From the NCBI GenBank assembly GCA_903772945.1, contig CAICTM010000082.1:62001-126000 (forward strand): 64,000 bases of DNA, read 5' to 3'. The notes beneath the pieces are model-generated. The model saw only the letters and a program-made list of their open reading frames with translations, searched no databases and was not told where the DNA came from. A program made the position numbers and the translations under genes. The stretch is from Seminavis robusta. Lineage: Eukaryota; Bacillariophyta; Bacillariophyceae; Naviculales; Naviculaceae. Below are positions 41,970 through 52,935 of this stretch, one piece after another (positions within the stretch are counted from its first letter, which is position 1; every line of letters starts with the position of its first letter).

Positions 41970-44900
41970 ATGGCGAAGGCAGCTGGTTTTTTTTCGGCCA
42001 CCTGCTTGATTGGCTGGTTGTCATTGTTGCTACCAACTGGCTACAATGCCGAGCCTCAGTCCAAGCCCTACATCCCCTTTCGCACGGATCCAACAGAACA
42101 CTCTTTTGTAAAACACGTTATTTCCTGGGATGATAACCGAAGTGACCGCAAGCGGAGCAATGTCCGAAATTTCGATGCCATTGCCAATGAAGCAGCCGGC
42201 AAGAGTCAGTGTCCATTACACTTCACATTGGGAGTGTCGCGTCGTGCTCATCACAAGGCCCAAAATTCCAATGCATTTTCCGTTGTGCGTCCAGCAGTGG
42301 TTCATCCTGTCTTTCCAGCCAGAGGACCAGGACGACAAATCATTCACACGACACTCTACGAACACTTGGACTTGCTCTCTCCTGAGATTGCCTCGGGACC
42401 CGAATCGGCGTCTTCCACCATCATTAAGGAAGGACTCATTCAGCATCAAGAATTTCCGCTGCTGTTTGAATCCTCGTCATTTGCATACTCGAGTCCCATC
42501 GTCCATGATGTCAATGGAGATGCCATTCCGGATGCTATTTTGAGCGACTACGATGGTGGAATTTATATCGTGGGATTGCATCAAGGCAAAGATGGAAAGA
42601 GATGGTTCCACAAAGCTCAGGTACCCAGAATCTTTATCAGGAAAACTTGGGTGGAAGCACGGGTCAATGAAACTTGGAAAAAGCTACATCCAGAAGAGCC
42701 AGAACCGGAGAAGGAACAAGAGGGTGAAGGCGATGAGCATGGATCTAGGGATCCCTATCATTCGTACTTTGAATACAGCTCTGGACACAATCATGGTCAA
42801 AAGGATGTCTTGAGAGGAGTCACAGCCAATGTACTGGGGCAAAAGCCGGAAGACTTGAACGGACTCAAAAACAGACGCAGCAAAAAGCCAGGCCCAGTGA
42901 ATACGGACAGAGGCAGTGGTGAGGAGGAAGAACACGAAAAGGAAAAGAACGAAGAAGGGGAAACCAACCATGAAGCTGTAAATAGACGGCGCTTGCAGGA
43001 GGTTGACATTTTGGATGAAATGGATGCATCTTTCCCTCGCAGACGGCTTCAAGAAGTCAATCAGGAGGAAGAGAACAGACGAAGGCAAGAGGAAGAGAAT
43101 AGGCGTCGTGAGGAAGAAAACAAACGTCATCGTGAAGAGGAAGAAAACAAACGTCGTCGTGAAGAGGAAGAACACAGAAAGCGACAAGAGGAAGAAAACA
43201 GGCGTCATGAGGAGGAAAACAGGCGAAAGCAGGAGGAAGAAAACAAACGTCGTCGTGAAGAGGAAGAAAACAGAAAACGACAAGAGGAAGAAAATAGGCG
43301 TCATGAGGAGGAGAACAGGCGCAAGCAGGAGGAAGAAAACAAACGTCGTGAGGAGGACAATAGACGCAAGCAGGAGGAAGAAAACAGGCATCGAGAGGAA
43401 GAAGCAAATAGAAAACGACAAGAGGAAGAAAACAAGCATCGAGAAGAGGAAGAAAACAGAAAGCGACAAGAGGAAGAAAGCAGGCATCGCGAGGAGGAAG
43501 AAAACAGAAAGCGACAAGAAGAAGACAACAGGCGTCGAGAGGAGGAAGAGAATAGAAAACGACAGGAGGAAGCCCAACAGCGAGAGCACGAAGTACAACA
43601 AGAGCCTGAACGACGCGGAGAAGAGCACCATGTGGCTGAGCGTGGAGATTCGGCACCAGAAGAGCGTACCGAGCAAACTGAAGAAGGAGGTCCAGATGAG
43701 GAAGCGGAAGAGAACGAGGAAGTGGAAGGCGAGGGCGAAGGAGACGACGATGAAAGTGAAAGCGCCAGTGAAGCTGGTCCATATGATGATGCGTACCGTT
43801 CGGAATCAAACTCGTACGGCGATGATAGGGAACCCCCATCGGACTATGGTTACGGAGGGGGAGATGACATGTATGGAGCAGCAGGCGGCTATGATGATTA
43901 CTATGGGCGCTACCAAAATTACAGAGATGATTACTACGACGAAAAGCACTATGTTCGCATCAATCCACACATTCTCGCCACACCAACACTCGCCGAACTT
44001 CCGAAACTCTACGGGAGCGACGACGAAGTGGAAGATATCCTCTTTGTTCCAGTTTCCTAGTGAGTTGAGAAAGTCCCATGTCTGTGCGCATTGAAGAAAT
44101 CGTTCTTCTGACCAGTTGTCTTGCGCCCACATTCAGTTACCTCGATGAAGACGAGTACGAAGGTCACTTGTCCTACCGTCGCTTTGAGAATACCGACGCG
44201 GGGGACGAGACCGAGGTGCAGCGTGGGATGGTAAGTTGATCCTTTTCGCAGGGGCTTGATTATTGTTCTTGTCAACTCACTTTATTATGTCCCAGTACAT
44301 TGCAAGCGCGATTATGTTGTTCCAGTTAAACGGGGGCGATCCTAGGTGGGGGCGACAAGAGCATCTAGACTTGAGCACTGACCATTCTTCACCGCAAAAC
44401 GCAACGCTGCTTGGCAAAATCCCTGTTTCCGAAGACCACACCCACATGGGTGCGTTTGCTTTGAGCAAGCCTGCCGTTGGAGACATCGATGGCGATGGCA
44501 AACTTGATGTATTGATCGGCACGAGCATGGGGATTGTCTATGCATTCGATGCCACGCACATGACGTTGAAAAACAACTGGCCTATTCAAATGCCGGCCGC
44601 TGTTGAATCGCCGATCGTGCTCGAGGACGTGGCTGCAAACACCAAGCTCGAAACAATCGTTGCCGACATTGGAGGAAACGTGGCTGTTTTCGATGAAGAC
44701 GCCAACAAGGTGTGGCACCGCGATCTCCGCGCAGCTGCAAGCGATGGCCCAAGTGTAGTGAGAGCATCGAGTCCGATGAGTCTGGGCGATATTAACGGGG
44801 ATGGTATCCTGGATATTGTTCTTTCCCTTCAGATTCTTCACGAACAAAGTAACAAGGAGATTACAGTTGTGTTCGCGATGCATGGTTCAACTGGGCGGGA

Positions 44901-45921
44901 CTTGGACAACTTTCCAATTGCCTTTGATACGCCACCTCCGCAACGAAGCAAACCCATGGAGGACTGGGTCCACGAACAGCTTCCAGGGTTGCTTCTTGTT
45001 GACCTTCACGGCGATCAAAGCCACGTCAAAGATTACATTCGCCGAAACGGAACTAAATGGGAAAAGAGCAATCGCAAAGCGTCTCCAGGCGGAGGAACCG
45101 CAGCAGGATTGCACCTTGTGTTCCCGGTTGGCGAGACTCTGTACATCATCGAAGGTGGGTCTGGCTGTACGCAAACGTTTGGCGTTGGAGAAGAAATGGT
45201 TTCAATGGTGCAAGTGGATGATGTCCACGGTACCAACAGTCTCGATTTGGTTGTTTCCACGACATCTGGAAACATTATCACCATGGAGTCGTCGGCTCCT
45301 TATCACCCGTTGAACGTTTGGAACAACGGTGATACTCGGGGACGACTTTCAGGCCCGGTTCATGGCTTCTCGGCGTCTCAGGGTATCTTTGTCCACGGTG
45401 TCAGTCGCGAGTATCGAGACATCTTTGGCGTGTTTGTCCCTGTTACGTTGGAAATATTTGATAATAGGCCTGACATCCACAACGAGCCCGACAAGCGCGT
45501 GTACAAGGTGGAGATTCGCGACGGCACCTCTTACAAACGGACCATTTGGAGAAACACTTACAATCAAACGGGAGTCTTCACGGAACGATTATACATTCCA
45601 CATGGAGCAGGTACGGCTGTCGTGTTGTATGTTATTCTTGGTTTGTTGAACCGATGTGTCTGACTTTGTCTTTTCACGTTTTTGGTTGCAGGTTACTATG
45701 CTCTCTTGGTTCAGATGCGGGGAAGCAATGGACTCGTTTACGAAGACATGTTTCATGTGGGCTACAATGTGAACTACATGGATGGATTTGGAATTCTTCT
45801 TTGGTTTCCACTTTTGCTGGCTGCAGTTGCCATCTTTCTGGGCAGTTCCAGGAACGTTCGGTGGGATGACGATGACTATGAGAACGGAAACCGCGGTGGA
45901 GGGTTGGGAATTCTTGGATAG
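41970..45921 (+). CDS. DEX1-like FG-GAP/VCBS repeat membrane protein with R/E-rich insert
   Basis: Exons 41970-44059, 44137-44230, 44296-45610 and 45692-45921 join in frame to about 1242 residues. Residues 1-30 are a signal peptide. FG-GAP calcium-type loops appear as VHDVNGDAIPDAILSDYDGG (first third), VGDIDGDGKLDVLIGTS and LGDINGDGILDIVLS (second half). The second exon restores the family motif PVSYYLDEDEY, well known from DEX1. One C-terminal membrane helix (ILLWFPLLLAAVAIFLG) and a short acidic cytosolic tail close the protein. Plant DEX1 is needed for pollen wall exine patterning and is thought to work in the secretory pathway or at the plasma membrane; here a cell-wall role is only a guess. 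Between about residues 360 and 530 there is an expanded charged repeat (EEENRRR/HQEEENR), absent from plant DEX1. Confidence 0.85.
43056..43575 (+). repeat. In-frame GA-rich coding repeat (EEENRR units)
   Basis: About 520 nt of imperfect 18-24-nt units (GAGGAAGAAAACAGGCGTC and variants) inside the DEX1-like exon 1. They encode alternating Glu- and Arg-rich heptad-like segments. The repeats keep both other frames and the opposite strand open. Confidence 0.9.
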
Positions 45922-46082
45922 ACGGATGGCCAAGATGTTGCAGCTAAAAGCTTTCTACCTGTAGCTACATGCACCGGTAGCAAACCGGAAGGCGCGCCAT
46001 AACTCAACTTCACACATCACAATGGTACATAAACCAAGCCACTCTAGTATATACAAACTAGTTTTCTATATTATGGTGTTGT

Positions 46083-47022
46083 CTAGGGTTTCTTGACAGA
46101 GATTCCATCGGATCCGGCAATGATCACAGCCGTTGTCATGCCACAGAACAGACCATGGTCTACAACCCCACAAACGTTTTTGAGTTCTTCGGCCATCTTT
46201 GGTGGGTCAGCGATGGGTTCGTCAAAGTGGAGGTCGACAATGTAGTTTCCGTTGTCTGTGACAGCAATTTCATCACCATCTGGCTGGTTGGATGAAGAAG
46301 ATCCCATTCGGAGCACAGGCTTGCATTTTCCCTTGCAGGTTGATAGGTCCCCAACTGTGCGCATGGTGTGTTCGTGGCAAAAGGGTGTGATTTCCACAGG
46401 CACTGGGAATCCAGGTCCAAGGCCATCACACAACTTGGATTCGTCAACTGGAAGGTTATGAACAAAAATATTTTGGGTGAGAAAGCCATGTCCACGACTA
46501 CTACATGAGCTGCTACAGCTTTTTGTCTACTGGTAGTAGTTTTGACTCACCAATCACAATGAACTTGTCGGCACAGATTTCGACCATTTTTTCTCGCAAC
46601 AAGGCACCGCCTCCTCCCTTGACGAGGTTGAGACCGGGATCGACCTCATCAGCTCCATCAATGGCGACATCCAACTTGGAGTGTGTATCGAGTGTGACGA
46701 GAGGGATTCCGAGTTCTTCGGCTTGTTCCTTGGTTCGGATAGAGGTTGGAATGGCCAGGATGTCCTTGAGTTCTCCCGACTTGAGTTTCTCGCCCACTCG
46801 TTCGACGGCGTAGTAGGCCGTGGAACCAGTTCCTAGTCCAACGACCTGTCCACTCTTGACGTAGTCGTCCACGGCCTTGTAGCCAACTTGCTTCTTCAAT
46901 TCCTCTTGACTCAAAGCAGTCGCCATGTTCAAACGAGATTGTTGTGATCGTACAGTGACAGCGGGGCTAAATGCCGATACAGATGCTGCAAGCAGAGCGG
47001 TGGTGGTCAAAAAGAAACGCAT
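46083..47022 (-). CDS. rpiA: Ribose-5-phosphate isomerase A, plastid-targeted
   Basis: Exons 46551-47022 and 46083-46447 (103-nt phase-1 intron) give about 278 residues. The presequence MRFFLTTTALLAASVSAFSP has a signal peptide and the SAF cleavage site of diatom plastid proteins. RpiA motifs are present in order: GLGTGSTAYYAVERVGE (phosphate loop), ATSIRTKEQAEELGIPL-like block, DGADEVDPGLNLVKGGGGA (catalytic Asp and Lys), then VIVDESKLC across the splice and PVEITPFCHEHT after it. The enzyme interconverts ribose-5-phosphate and ribulose-5-phosphate in the Calvin cycle and the pentose phosphate pathway. Its C-terminus (MTTAVIIAGSDGISVKKP) is the usual family end. Length is as expected for a plastid form. 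No defect is seen. Confidence 0.95.
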
Positions 47023-47400
47023 GTTGGTATTTTAGGGAGTGGATGATCAAAAATAATTCCAGACAGGATAAATTATGCACCTACCCTTAGCCAATCTTCT
47101 TGGTGTCCTCAGGATCTTGCTGGTGTTGCTATTCGTCAGTCCACTACAACGACAGCAGAGCATAGAGCTGGTGGTATTAATGCATGTGCAGCAGATACCG
47201 TACAACAACACCAAAGCAAATGCATCAATAGATCTTTTTCTAAAGGTTGGCAATGACGTACCATCCGGATGCGCACTCCGAACCATAAGTCACGAATGTA
47301 GTCCATAACAGGACTTCTGAAAGATCCATGTTGCTTCGTCAGCGCTCTCTCAGACAAAGATCTTTTCTCCAAGTCCTTTGTCGGTCGACCGCCACACAAA
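47023..47400. promoter_or_regulatory. Divergent intergenic region, RPI / PUS1
   Basis: 378 nt between two divergent start codons must carry both promoters. No clear TATA box or repeat is seen; the small ORFs inside are chance. Confidence 0.4.
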
Positions 47401-49357
47401 ATGTTTCGAGCAGCGTTGAGAATAGGAACAGGAACATCGATAAAGCCAACGATAGAGCTCTTCCAAACGATCAGAGGCAACCCTTGGAGATTGATTGCTA
47501 CCGGTCCCCATCGACTATTAATTTCTGTAACAAAAGAAGAAAGAAGTTACTCTCTGAAAAAGTTCAGGACCCTTTCTTCCTTGACATTTTCAATCAGCGG
47601 ATCAAACACCATCATGGCGGACAATGCAAGTGAGAACAAGCCATCTACCCAGGCAGAAAATCCAGACGTGAAGGAGAAGACAGAGGCAAAAAAGGAAACG
47701 GAGGAAAAAGCAGAGGATAACCCAGAAAAGAACAGCGACAGGAAGAGGGGGCACAATAATAATAACAACAACCAAAACAATAATAACAGAGGAAGAAGGA
47801 ACAAGAAATCCAAATACGACAAGAAAAATCACACCTGGCGAGGAGACGGTGATGGAGACCAGCGTGGCAATCGCGACAAACAGATTCATGCTGGATCTTA
47901 TGCTCATCCAGCCATGAGAAAATTGTTCAACATTACACTTCCACCACATCTGTTGCCACCAGACAAACCACCAACAAGCGAAGACTATGAAGCCGAAAAG
48001 AAACAGCAAGAACCCAAGAATTTTAGCAAGAAAAAAGTGGCATTCTTGCTGGCGTATCTTGGAACTGGTTTTGCAGGCTTTCAATCCAATGAAGGACAAC
48101 GGACTTTGCAGGCAGATTTTGAGCTGGCAATGATGAGGAGTGAACTCATCTCACCTCTCAACTTTGGGTATTTCCACAAGTACTCTTGGTCGACATCGGG
48201 AAGGACTGATAAGGGTGCGTACGGTAGGAGGGACACAGTTTTAACTATTTGGAGGCTGGAGGAATGTTCTTTGCTTGCTCATTTCTTATATGATTTGTTG
48301 CTTCCTATCTCTACAGGAGTGCATGCCTGTGCTCAGGTTTGTTCTGCCAAGATTCAATTGAAACCAGACCAATCTTTGGATGATGTGAGGCAACTCATCA
48401 ATTCACATTTGCCAGACAAGTTTCGTGTCCTCGATATTGTCCGGTGTGGCAGATCATTTTGTGCCAAGACCGGACGCTCTCGGGTCCGATATCAATACAT
48501 GATTCCAGCCTTTTGCTTTTGGGAACGAAACGAATTCAGAGACTTGATGCTACAAGTGGCCCCCAAAAACAAAGCAGGAAGGGCTCCGGGGACCCCCTTG
48601 TCGGAAGAAGAGCGTCAACAAATCAAGAATCGAATCAAGGACTATAGGGTCACCCAGGAGCAACTCGATTCCTTGCAGCAAGCTCTGGAAAAGTACCAAG
48701 GAACGCACTGCTTTCACAACTTTACCAAAGGTAACATCATTTGATGACTTGGCTTGCATTTGGATCGCACCACTGTTGTTTTCTTTCTAACACGATTATT
48801 GCCTTCTGTGCAAAGGCTTGACTTCCAAGGATGCCAATGCCATGCGATACATTGTTTCGTTCAAAGTGGAAGAACCAATGGTTTTTGAGAACGGAATGCA
48901 ATGGGTACCAACACAGGTCATTGGGCAATCGTTTCTGCTGCACCAGATCCGAAAGATGATCTCTGTGGCATTGGACTCAGTGAGGCTCAACTTGCCCAAT
49001 CTCATCCCACCTATGCTGGACAAGAAGACCAGAGCAATCTCGGATTTGGCGCCTGCCCAAGGGTTGTTCTTGGAAATGAGCTTTTACGATAACTACAACA
49101 AGAAGATTGAAAACCAACCGGACATGGAAAAGCTGGATTGGTCTGTCGAGGGCACGGTGCCTTACGAACGGTGGAAGGAGTTTCGCAATCAAGTCCTGAT
49201 GGAGCATGTTGTCAACGAAGAAAACAAGGAAGGGAACTTTATTCAGTACCTTTACAACCATGACCTTTACTTTGAGGTGGACGCCAGCTACAAACTGTCG
49301 CATGACAGCAAGGCTGGCAAATCTGACCCTGAGGAGTCCAAGTCCAATAACAGTTAA
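47401..49357 (+). CDS. PUS1: PUS1-family tRNA pseudouridine synthase
   Basis: Exons 47401-48214, 48317-48730 and 48816-49357 join to about 589 residues. Catalytic Asp lies in WSTSGRTDKGVHAC, restored exactly when the 102-nt first intron is removed. Further family blocks are AFLLAYLGTGFAGFQSNEGQ (start of the fold), TGRSRVRYQYMIPAF, THCFHNFTKG, and VIGQSFLLHQIRKM (conserved end). Residues 1-70 begin with an Arg-rich, acid-poor stretch (MFRAALRIGTGTSIKPT) that could target mitochondria; a later Met (MADNASENKPS, about residue 72) would give a nuclear/cytosolic form, followed by a Lys/Asn-rich low-complexity segment. PUS1 enzymes modify several tRNA uridines and some mRNAs. Intron 1 has no stop codon and is a multiple of three, so retention would insert 34 residues right after the catalytic loop. 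Confidence 0.92.
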
Positions 49358-49484
49358 TGCTTCTACTGATTGGAAGTGAAGTGTAACGAGTGAATGTAGG
49401 AGGTTTGTCGTTTTCGAGTAATGGACTAGAAGCAGTCTCGGGTTCCCATTGAAGACGAAGAAGAAAGAGTGCGAGTTGTCGTGG

Positions 49485-50364
49485 TTAGGCATCAACCATA
49501 TCTGGGAACTCGAATATCCTGTCTTCAGGGGGGATGTCACCGATCTTCTTGATATTGCTAACAACGTTCATGATTGATTTGACTGTCTTGCCGCTGAATG
49601 CCTTTCGGAAGTTGCCATCATTGACCTTGACACCGTGTAGTTTCTTAATAGCATCCAATGTCTCTTCTACCTCGTGAGCTTGGGCCGTGTCGTCTCCATC
49701 CGTATCGATTCGTTCCATGATGTTCATGAGATTGTTGATGACGACATTTTTGACATTCAACTGCATATGGTTCAAGTTGTTTCGACTTTTCGCGACCTGC
49801 TGCTCGAATTCTTTGACAGTCATGCCTTGCGTCGCAGTGATGGTATCCAAGGCCGTCTTAACATCTTCCAGTCGCTCCAGCGATTGTTCCATTTGGCCAA
49901 TGTTGACGTCCAAACGATTGTTTTCATTTTTGAGTCTATTGACTTCATTCTGTACCGCCATTTGGGTCTATGATGTGACATTTATTTGCAAAAGTGAGGA
50001 ATGACTGCACTAGCTAGAAGTGATAGGTCGGTAGCACAGGCATGGATACCCACGTGACAAAACTTACTTCTTTCAGCGCCTTGATTTCTGTCAGTTGAGT
50101 TTGTTGAGCATACGCGTAAGGTCCGACAAAGCTGGACAATATCCCTGCCAGGATGACAAGGAAGCTGCGTTCGATGATAATAGCAGCCAAAGAAGTACCC
50201 ACGGCAATCGCCGCTACCAACCCCATGAGTTTTTCCATTGCAGTAGAATCTGGAATCGGTTTGAGAATTCGAGCCTCGGGAGGTTCTTCTGGGAGGTTGA
50301 CGCCTGCGGGGGTGGCTTCCACCTCCCCTTTCTCGACATCTGGGATTTCGTCCTTGCTAGCCAT
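49485..50364 (-). CDS. Two-TM coiled-coil protein with EF-hand-like loop
   Basis: Exons 50068-50364 and 49485-49967 (phase-0 intron of 100 nt) give 259 residues. Residues 1-42 are acidic and Pro-rich. Two adjacent hydrophobic helices (about 45-85, LMGLVAAIAVGTSLAAIIIE then LVILAGILSSFVGPYAYA) form a membrane hairpin. A coiled coil follows (about 90-145, QNEVNRLKNENNRLDVNIGQ), then a region with DTDGDDTAQAHE, an EF-hand-like 12-residue loop with acids at positions 1, 3, 5 and 12 but Asp in place of the usual Gly at 6. The end (GDIPPEDRIFEFPDMVDA) is acidic. I know no named family; similar proteins exist in diatoms as I recall. A membrane-anchored calcium-responsive tether is only a guess. Confidence 0.75.
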
Positions 50365-51664
50365 CTTGCTCTACTTGCTTCTCAAAATGTTGTTTGATAG
50401 TCAAAATATGTAGATCCGGGCTGAGAACAGGAGGATTTCGAGGTAGAGATCGCCGATGTTTCTATTGATACCGGAACTACAGACAATGCCACTGATTCCT
50501 GGCTCTTCTTCCTTCCTTCCTTCTTTCACCTATCCTCTGGTTGCTGATTGAAGATTCCGTAATAGTAAACTTGTTGGAAGCCTTTGTTGCATGAGTATTA
50601 TTAGTCCCTTCGGACTTGCGAAAGACCAGGCAACAAAACAACGAAGCGATGGGAGCGTTGGGGTTAGCGCGGAACGAAAGATACCGGTGGGGCTCCCTTT
50701 AAACCAATAGAGCTGTCAAAGTAAATCGTTTTCTACCAAGATTCGTACCAGTATGCATAGGAACCTGGAACAGGAGGATATCTTCCACTTTGTTGTCGCT
50801 CCCATACAGTTTCGGAAATTCGGCAAGTGTTGGTGTGGCGACAATGTGTGGAGTGATGCACACATAGTGCTTTTCGTCACAATAGTCATCTCGGTACGAC
50901 TTATAACGCCCATAGTAATCATCCTAGCTGCTGCTGCTCCATACATATCATCTTCTCCCCGTAACCATAGTCCGATGGGGGTTTCCAATCGTCCCATAAG
51001 AGTTTGATTCTGAACGGTACTTATCATCATATGGACCAGCTTCACTTGTTCTTTCACTTTCATTGTCGTCTCCTTCACCCTCACCTTCCGCTTCCTCGTT
51101 CTCTTCCGCTTCCTCGTTCTCTTCCGCTTCCTCATCTGGAATGACTCTCCCAAAGCCCTTCTCATCGGGGTCACAATCCCATCCTGAAATTCTGAAGGAA
51201 TCAAAAGGGATAACCCGTCATTTTCATCCATTCCAAACCATTGATCAATGCTGGCATCATATCGTGGGTGCTTGTACTCAGGATTTGTCGGATAATCACA
51301 TGGCACATTCATTTCAGAGAATGTCCTAGCCCGTCCTTGTGACAACTCTCCAGTTGTTTGTTTGCTCTTGCAATGAAGGTGCTACCGGTACGCACAGAGA
51401 GAAGAAAGAGGAGATTGCTTTGTAGCCGCCACTTCGTGTAGACCGTCCCCAACAGAGCCTCCGAGAGGCCCACCTATGCCGCTTTGCAGGGTAATTGTAG
51501 TCGGTTGAGTCGAGTCGAGTCGAATCGAATCGTTGTCACGACGATTTCAACGGGGCATTGCACCACACAGAACCAACAAAGCAGAAAGGAGGTCCGTGCT
51601 CCTTTTTGTTTGAGTCTGAAAGTAGACTACTGGTAGGGATCGATTGAGAGGGTTGCAAGTGACA
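50365..51664. other. Intergenic region containing a displaced DEX1 fragment
   Basis: Divergent spacer of 1.3 kb. The stretch 50757-51139 is a copy of part of the DEX1-like gene (listed separately). The rest has a TCGAG/TCGAATC run near 51508-51532 and no supported gene. Confidence 0.55.
50757..51139 (-). pseudogene. Decayed, inverted copy of the DEX1-like exon 1 end
   Basis: Read on the minus strand it follows 43690-44055 of the DEX1-like gene: CCAGATGAGGAAGCGGAAGA, GTGAAGCTGGTCCATATGAT, CGGACTATGGTTACGG and TGGAAGATATCCTC are shared. It has an extra GAGGAAGCGGAAGAGAAC unit and small indels, so the DEX1 frame is not kept. The upstream 200 nt (to about 51345) is an open frame not present in DEX1. 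Confidence 0.85.
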
Positions 51665-52303
51665 ATGACTTCTATTGTTGAACTGTTTCCAAAATGCCGC
51701 AAGCTTGCTTACGACTCGAGACAGCAGCTGTCGCAGGTCGAGAATGGCCTGTTGCGGGCGTCGGAGCTCTTTCTGGTGCTGGATGAGCTGGGAATGCAGT
51801 TAGACATCATGGATCAGCTTGTTCAGCGAGAAACTCCAGCACAGCGAGAGGTTTGGAAGCGGAAAATTCTTGAGCTGAGAGAAGAATCCAAATCGTTGCG
51901 ACGCTTGGGGGAAGACTACGACCGAAGAATGAACGCCAATTTACGACATCAACGAGAGCGAGATGAACTTCTACGCCGTCGAAAACAGCGAACGCCTCAC
52001 TCCAATATTGACGAGAGAGACATGTCCAATCTTGCGGATGAGGGAAAATCGTTGCAGCAGAGTCAGCTCATGGTTTCGGAAATAATTGCTTCTGGTGAAG
52101 CCAGTTTGAATGGTCTGATAGAACAGCGTCAACGCTTGGGAGGAATCACCAGGACTATTTTTGACATTGGAAATCGGCTGGGCTTGACGCAATCAACAAT
52201 GCGAATCATTGAACGACGAGACATTACTGATTTTTACTTGGTTGTGGCTGGGATGGTGGTGACGCTTATTGTGTTGTATCTTGTGTGGTTTGTCGAGTGG
52301 TAA
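51665..52303 (+). CDS. GOSR2: Membrin/Bos1-type Golgi Qb-SNARE (GOSR2)
   Basis: Single exon, 212 residues from the first ATG, exactly the length of human GOSR2. N-terminal helices (SIVELFPKCRKLAYDSRQQL to about residue 110) form the Habc-like part, with a basic linker (RRRKQRTPHS). The SNARE helix covers about 120-185, with zero-layer Gln expected in the EQRQRLGGI segment, and the conserved ILDIANMLGL-type motif appears as TIFDIGNRLGLTQSTMRIIE. A C-terminal tail anchor (YLVVAGMVVTLIVLYLVWFV) ends the protein. This SNARE acts in ER-to-Golgi fusion together with syntaxin-5, Bet1 and Sec22 in other eukaryotes. Confidence 0.9.
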   Translation: MTSIVELFPKCRKLAYDSRQQLSQVENGLLRASELFLVLDELGMQLDIMDQLVQRETPAQREVWKRKILELREESKSLRRLGEDYDRRMNANLRHQRERDELLRRRKQRTPHSNIDERDMSNLADEGKSLQQSQLMVSEIIASGEASLNGLIEQRQRLGGITRTIFDIGNRLGLTQSTMRIIERRDITDFYLVVAGMVVTLIVLYLVWFVEW

Positions 52304-52457
52304 ACTACTTTGCGTTACCGTCGGCTTTGGGCAAACGAGGCGACAACTGGATCAGTTTTGGGTGAATTCACAGCAACTCATCCAGTTGTTTCACGTTTGC
52401 TTTCAAAGCCAACCAACTCAAGAAAAAAAGCTTGTATAGTTCTATGAAAAACAATAA

Positions 52458-52868
52458 CTACACTACCCTCCTCGGGTATTTTCCAGTATCCTGAATAGAG
52501 ACAATGATTTTGGTCTCGTTGAGGAGGACGACACTTTGTGAGATACCGGTACTTGTACTTCCTAGTTTAGATTTCCTTTCGTTTTTCTGGCTCGTTTGCT
52601 CCAGTGCCTGCCTTTTCTGCGAAATTGGGAGCACATGCTGCAAAGGAGATACCGGAGCCTTCATGTCGTGGGCATGGTTCAAACCGTGGTACTCACGATC
52701 CAAGGTTTGGCTAAGCCCAATACTGTACAGTATCTGCCTCGGTGCCACAGCAAACTCGTGGAATCTGTCCCCGAGACACAGTGCCTGTATTTCTTGCATA
52801 CAATGCGCACAATCAGAGAAAGCATCACAGCTTTCCTCAGCATCACTGAGAACATACGCAAAATTCAT
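52458..52868 (-). CDS. Small hypothetical ORF downstream of the ankyrin gene
   Basis: An open frame from an ATG at 52868 (MNFAYVLSDAEESCDAFSDC) codes for about 136 residues with plausible composition and a Cys/His-bearing first half. No family is recognised. It lies 67 nt downstream of the ankyrin stop on the same strand, in another frame, so it may be a separate gene, a missed 3' exon or UTR. Confidence 0.3.
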   Translation of the reverse strand: MNFAYVLSDAEESCDAFSDCAHCMQEIQALCLGDRFHEFAVAPRQILYSIGLSQTLDREYHGLNHAHDMKAPVSPLQHVLPISQKRQALEQTSQKNERKSKLGSTSTGISQSVVLLNETKIIVSIQDTGKYPRRVV

Positions 52869-52935
52869 GGATAAAATTCGTTGTTGTTCAGCATATTCAT
52901 TTTCTTGCTGAGCGTCCAATGTTCCAGATAGCTAG

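Noticed and set aside
42684-43676. 330-codon minus-strand ORF of Leu/Phe-rich sequence
   Set aside because: Produced by the GA-rich EEENRR repeats read backwards (TTCCTC runs give Phe/Leu/Ser); no natural membrane-protein pattern.
43003-44094. 363-codon Lys/Arg-rich ORF in another frame of DEX1
   Set aside because: Frame shadow of the same repeats; the DEX1 frame has FG-GAP motifs and continues through three well-formed introns.
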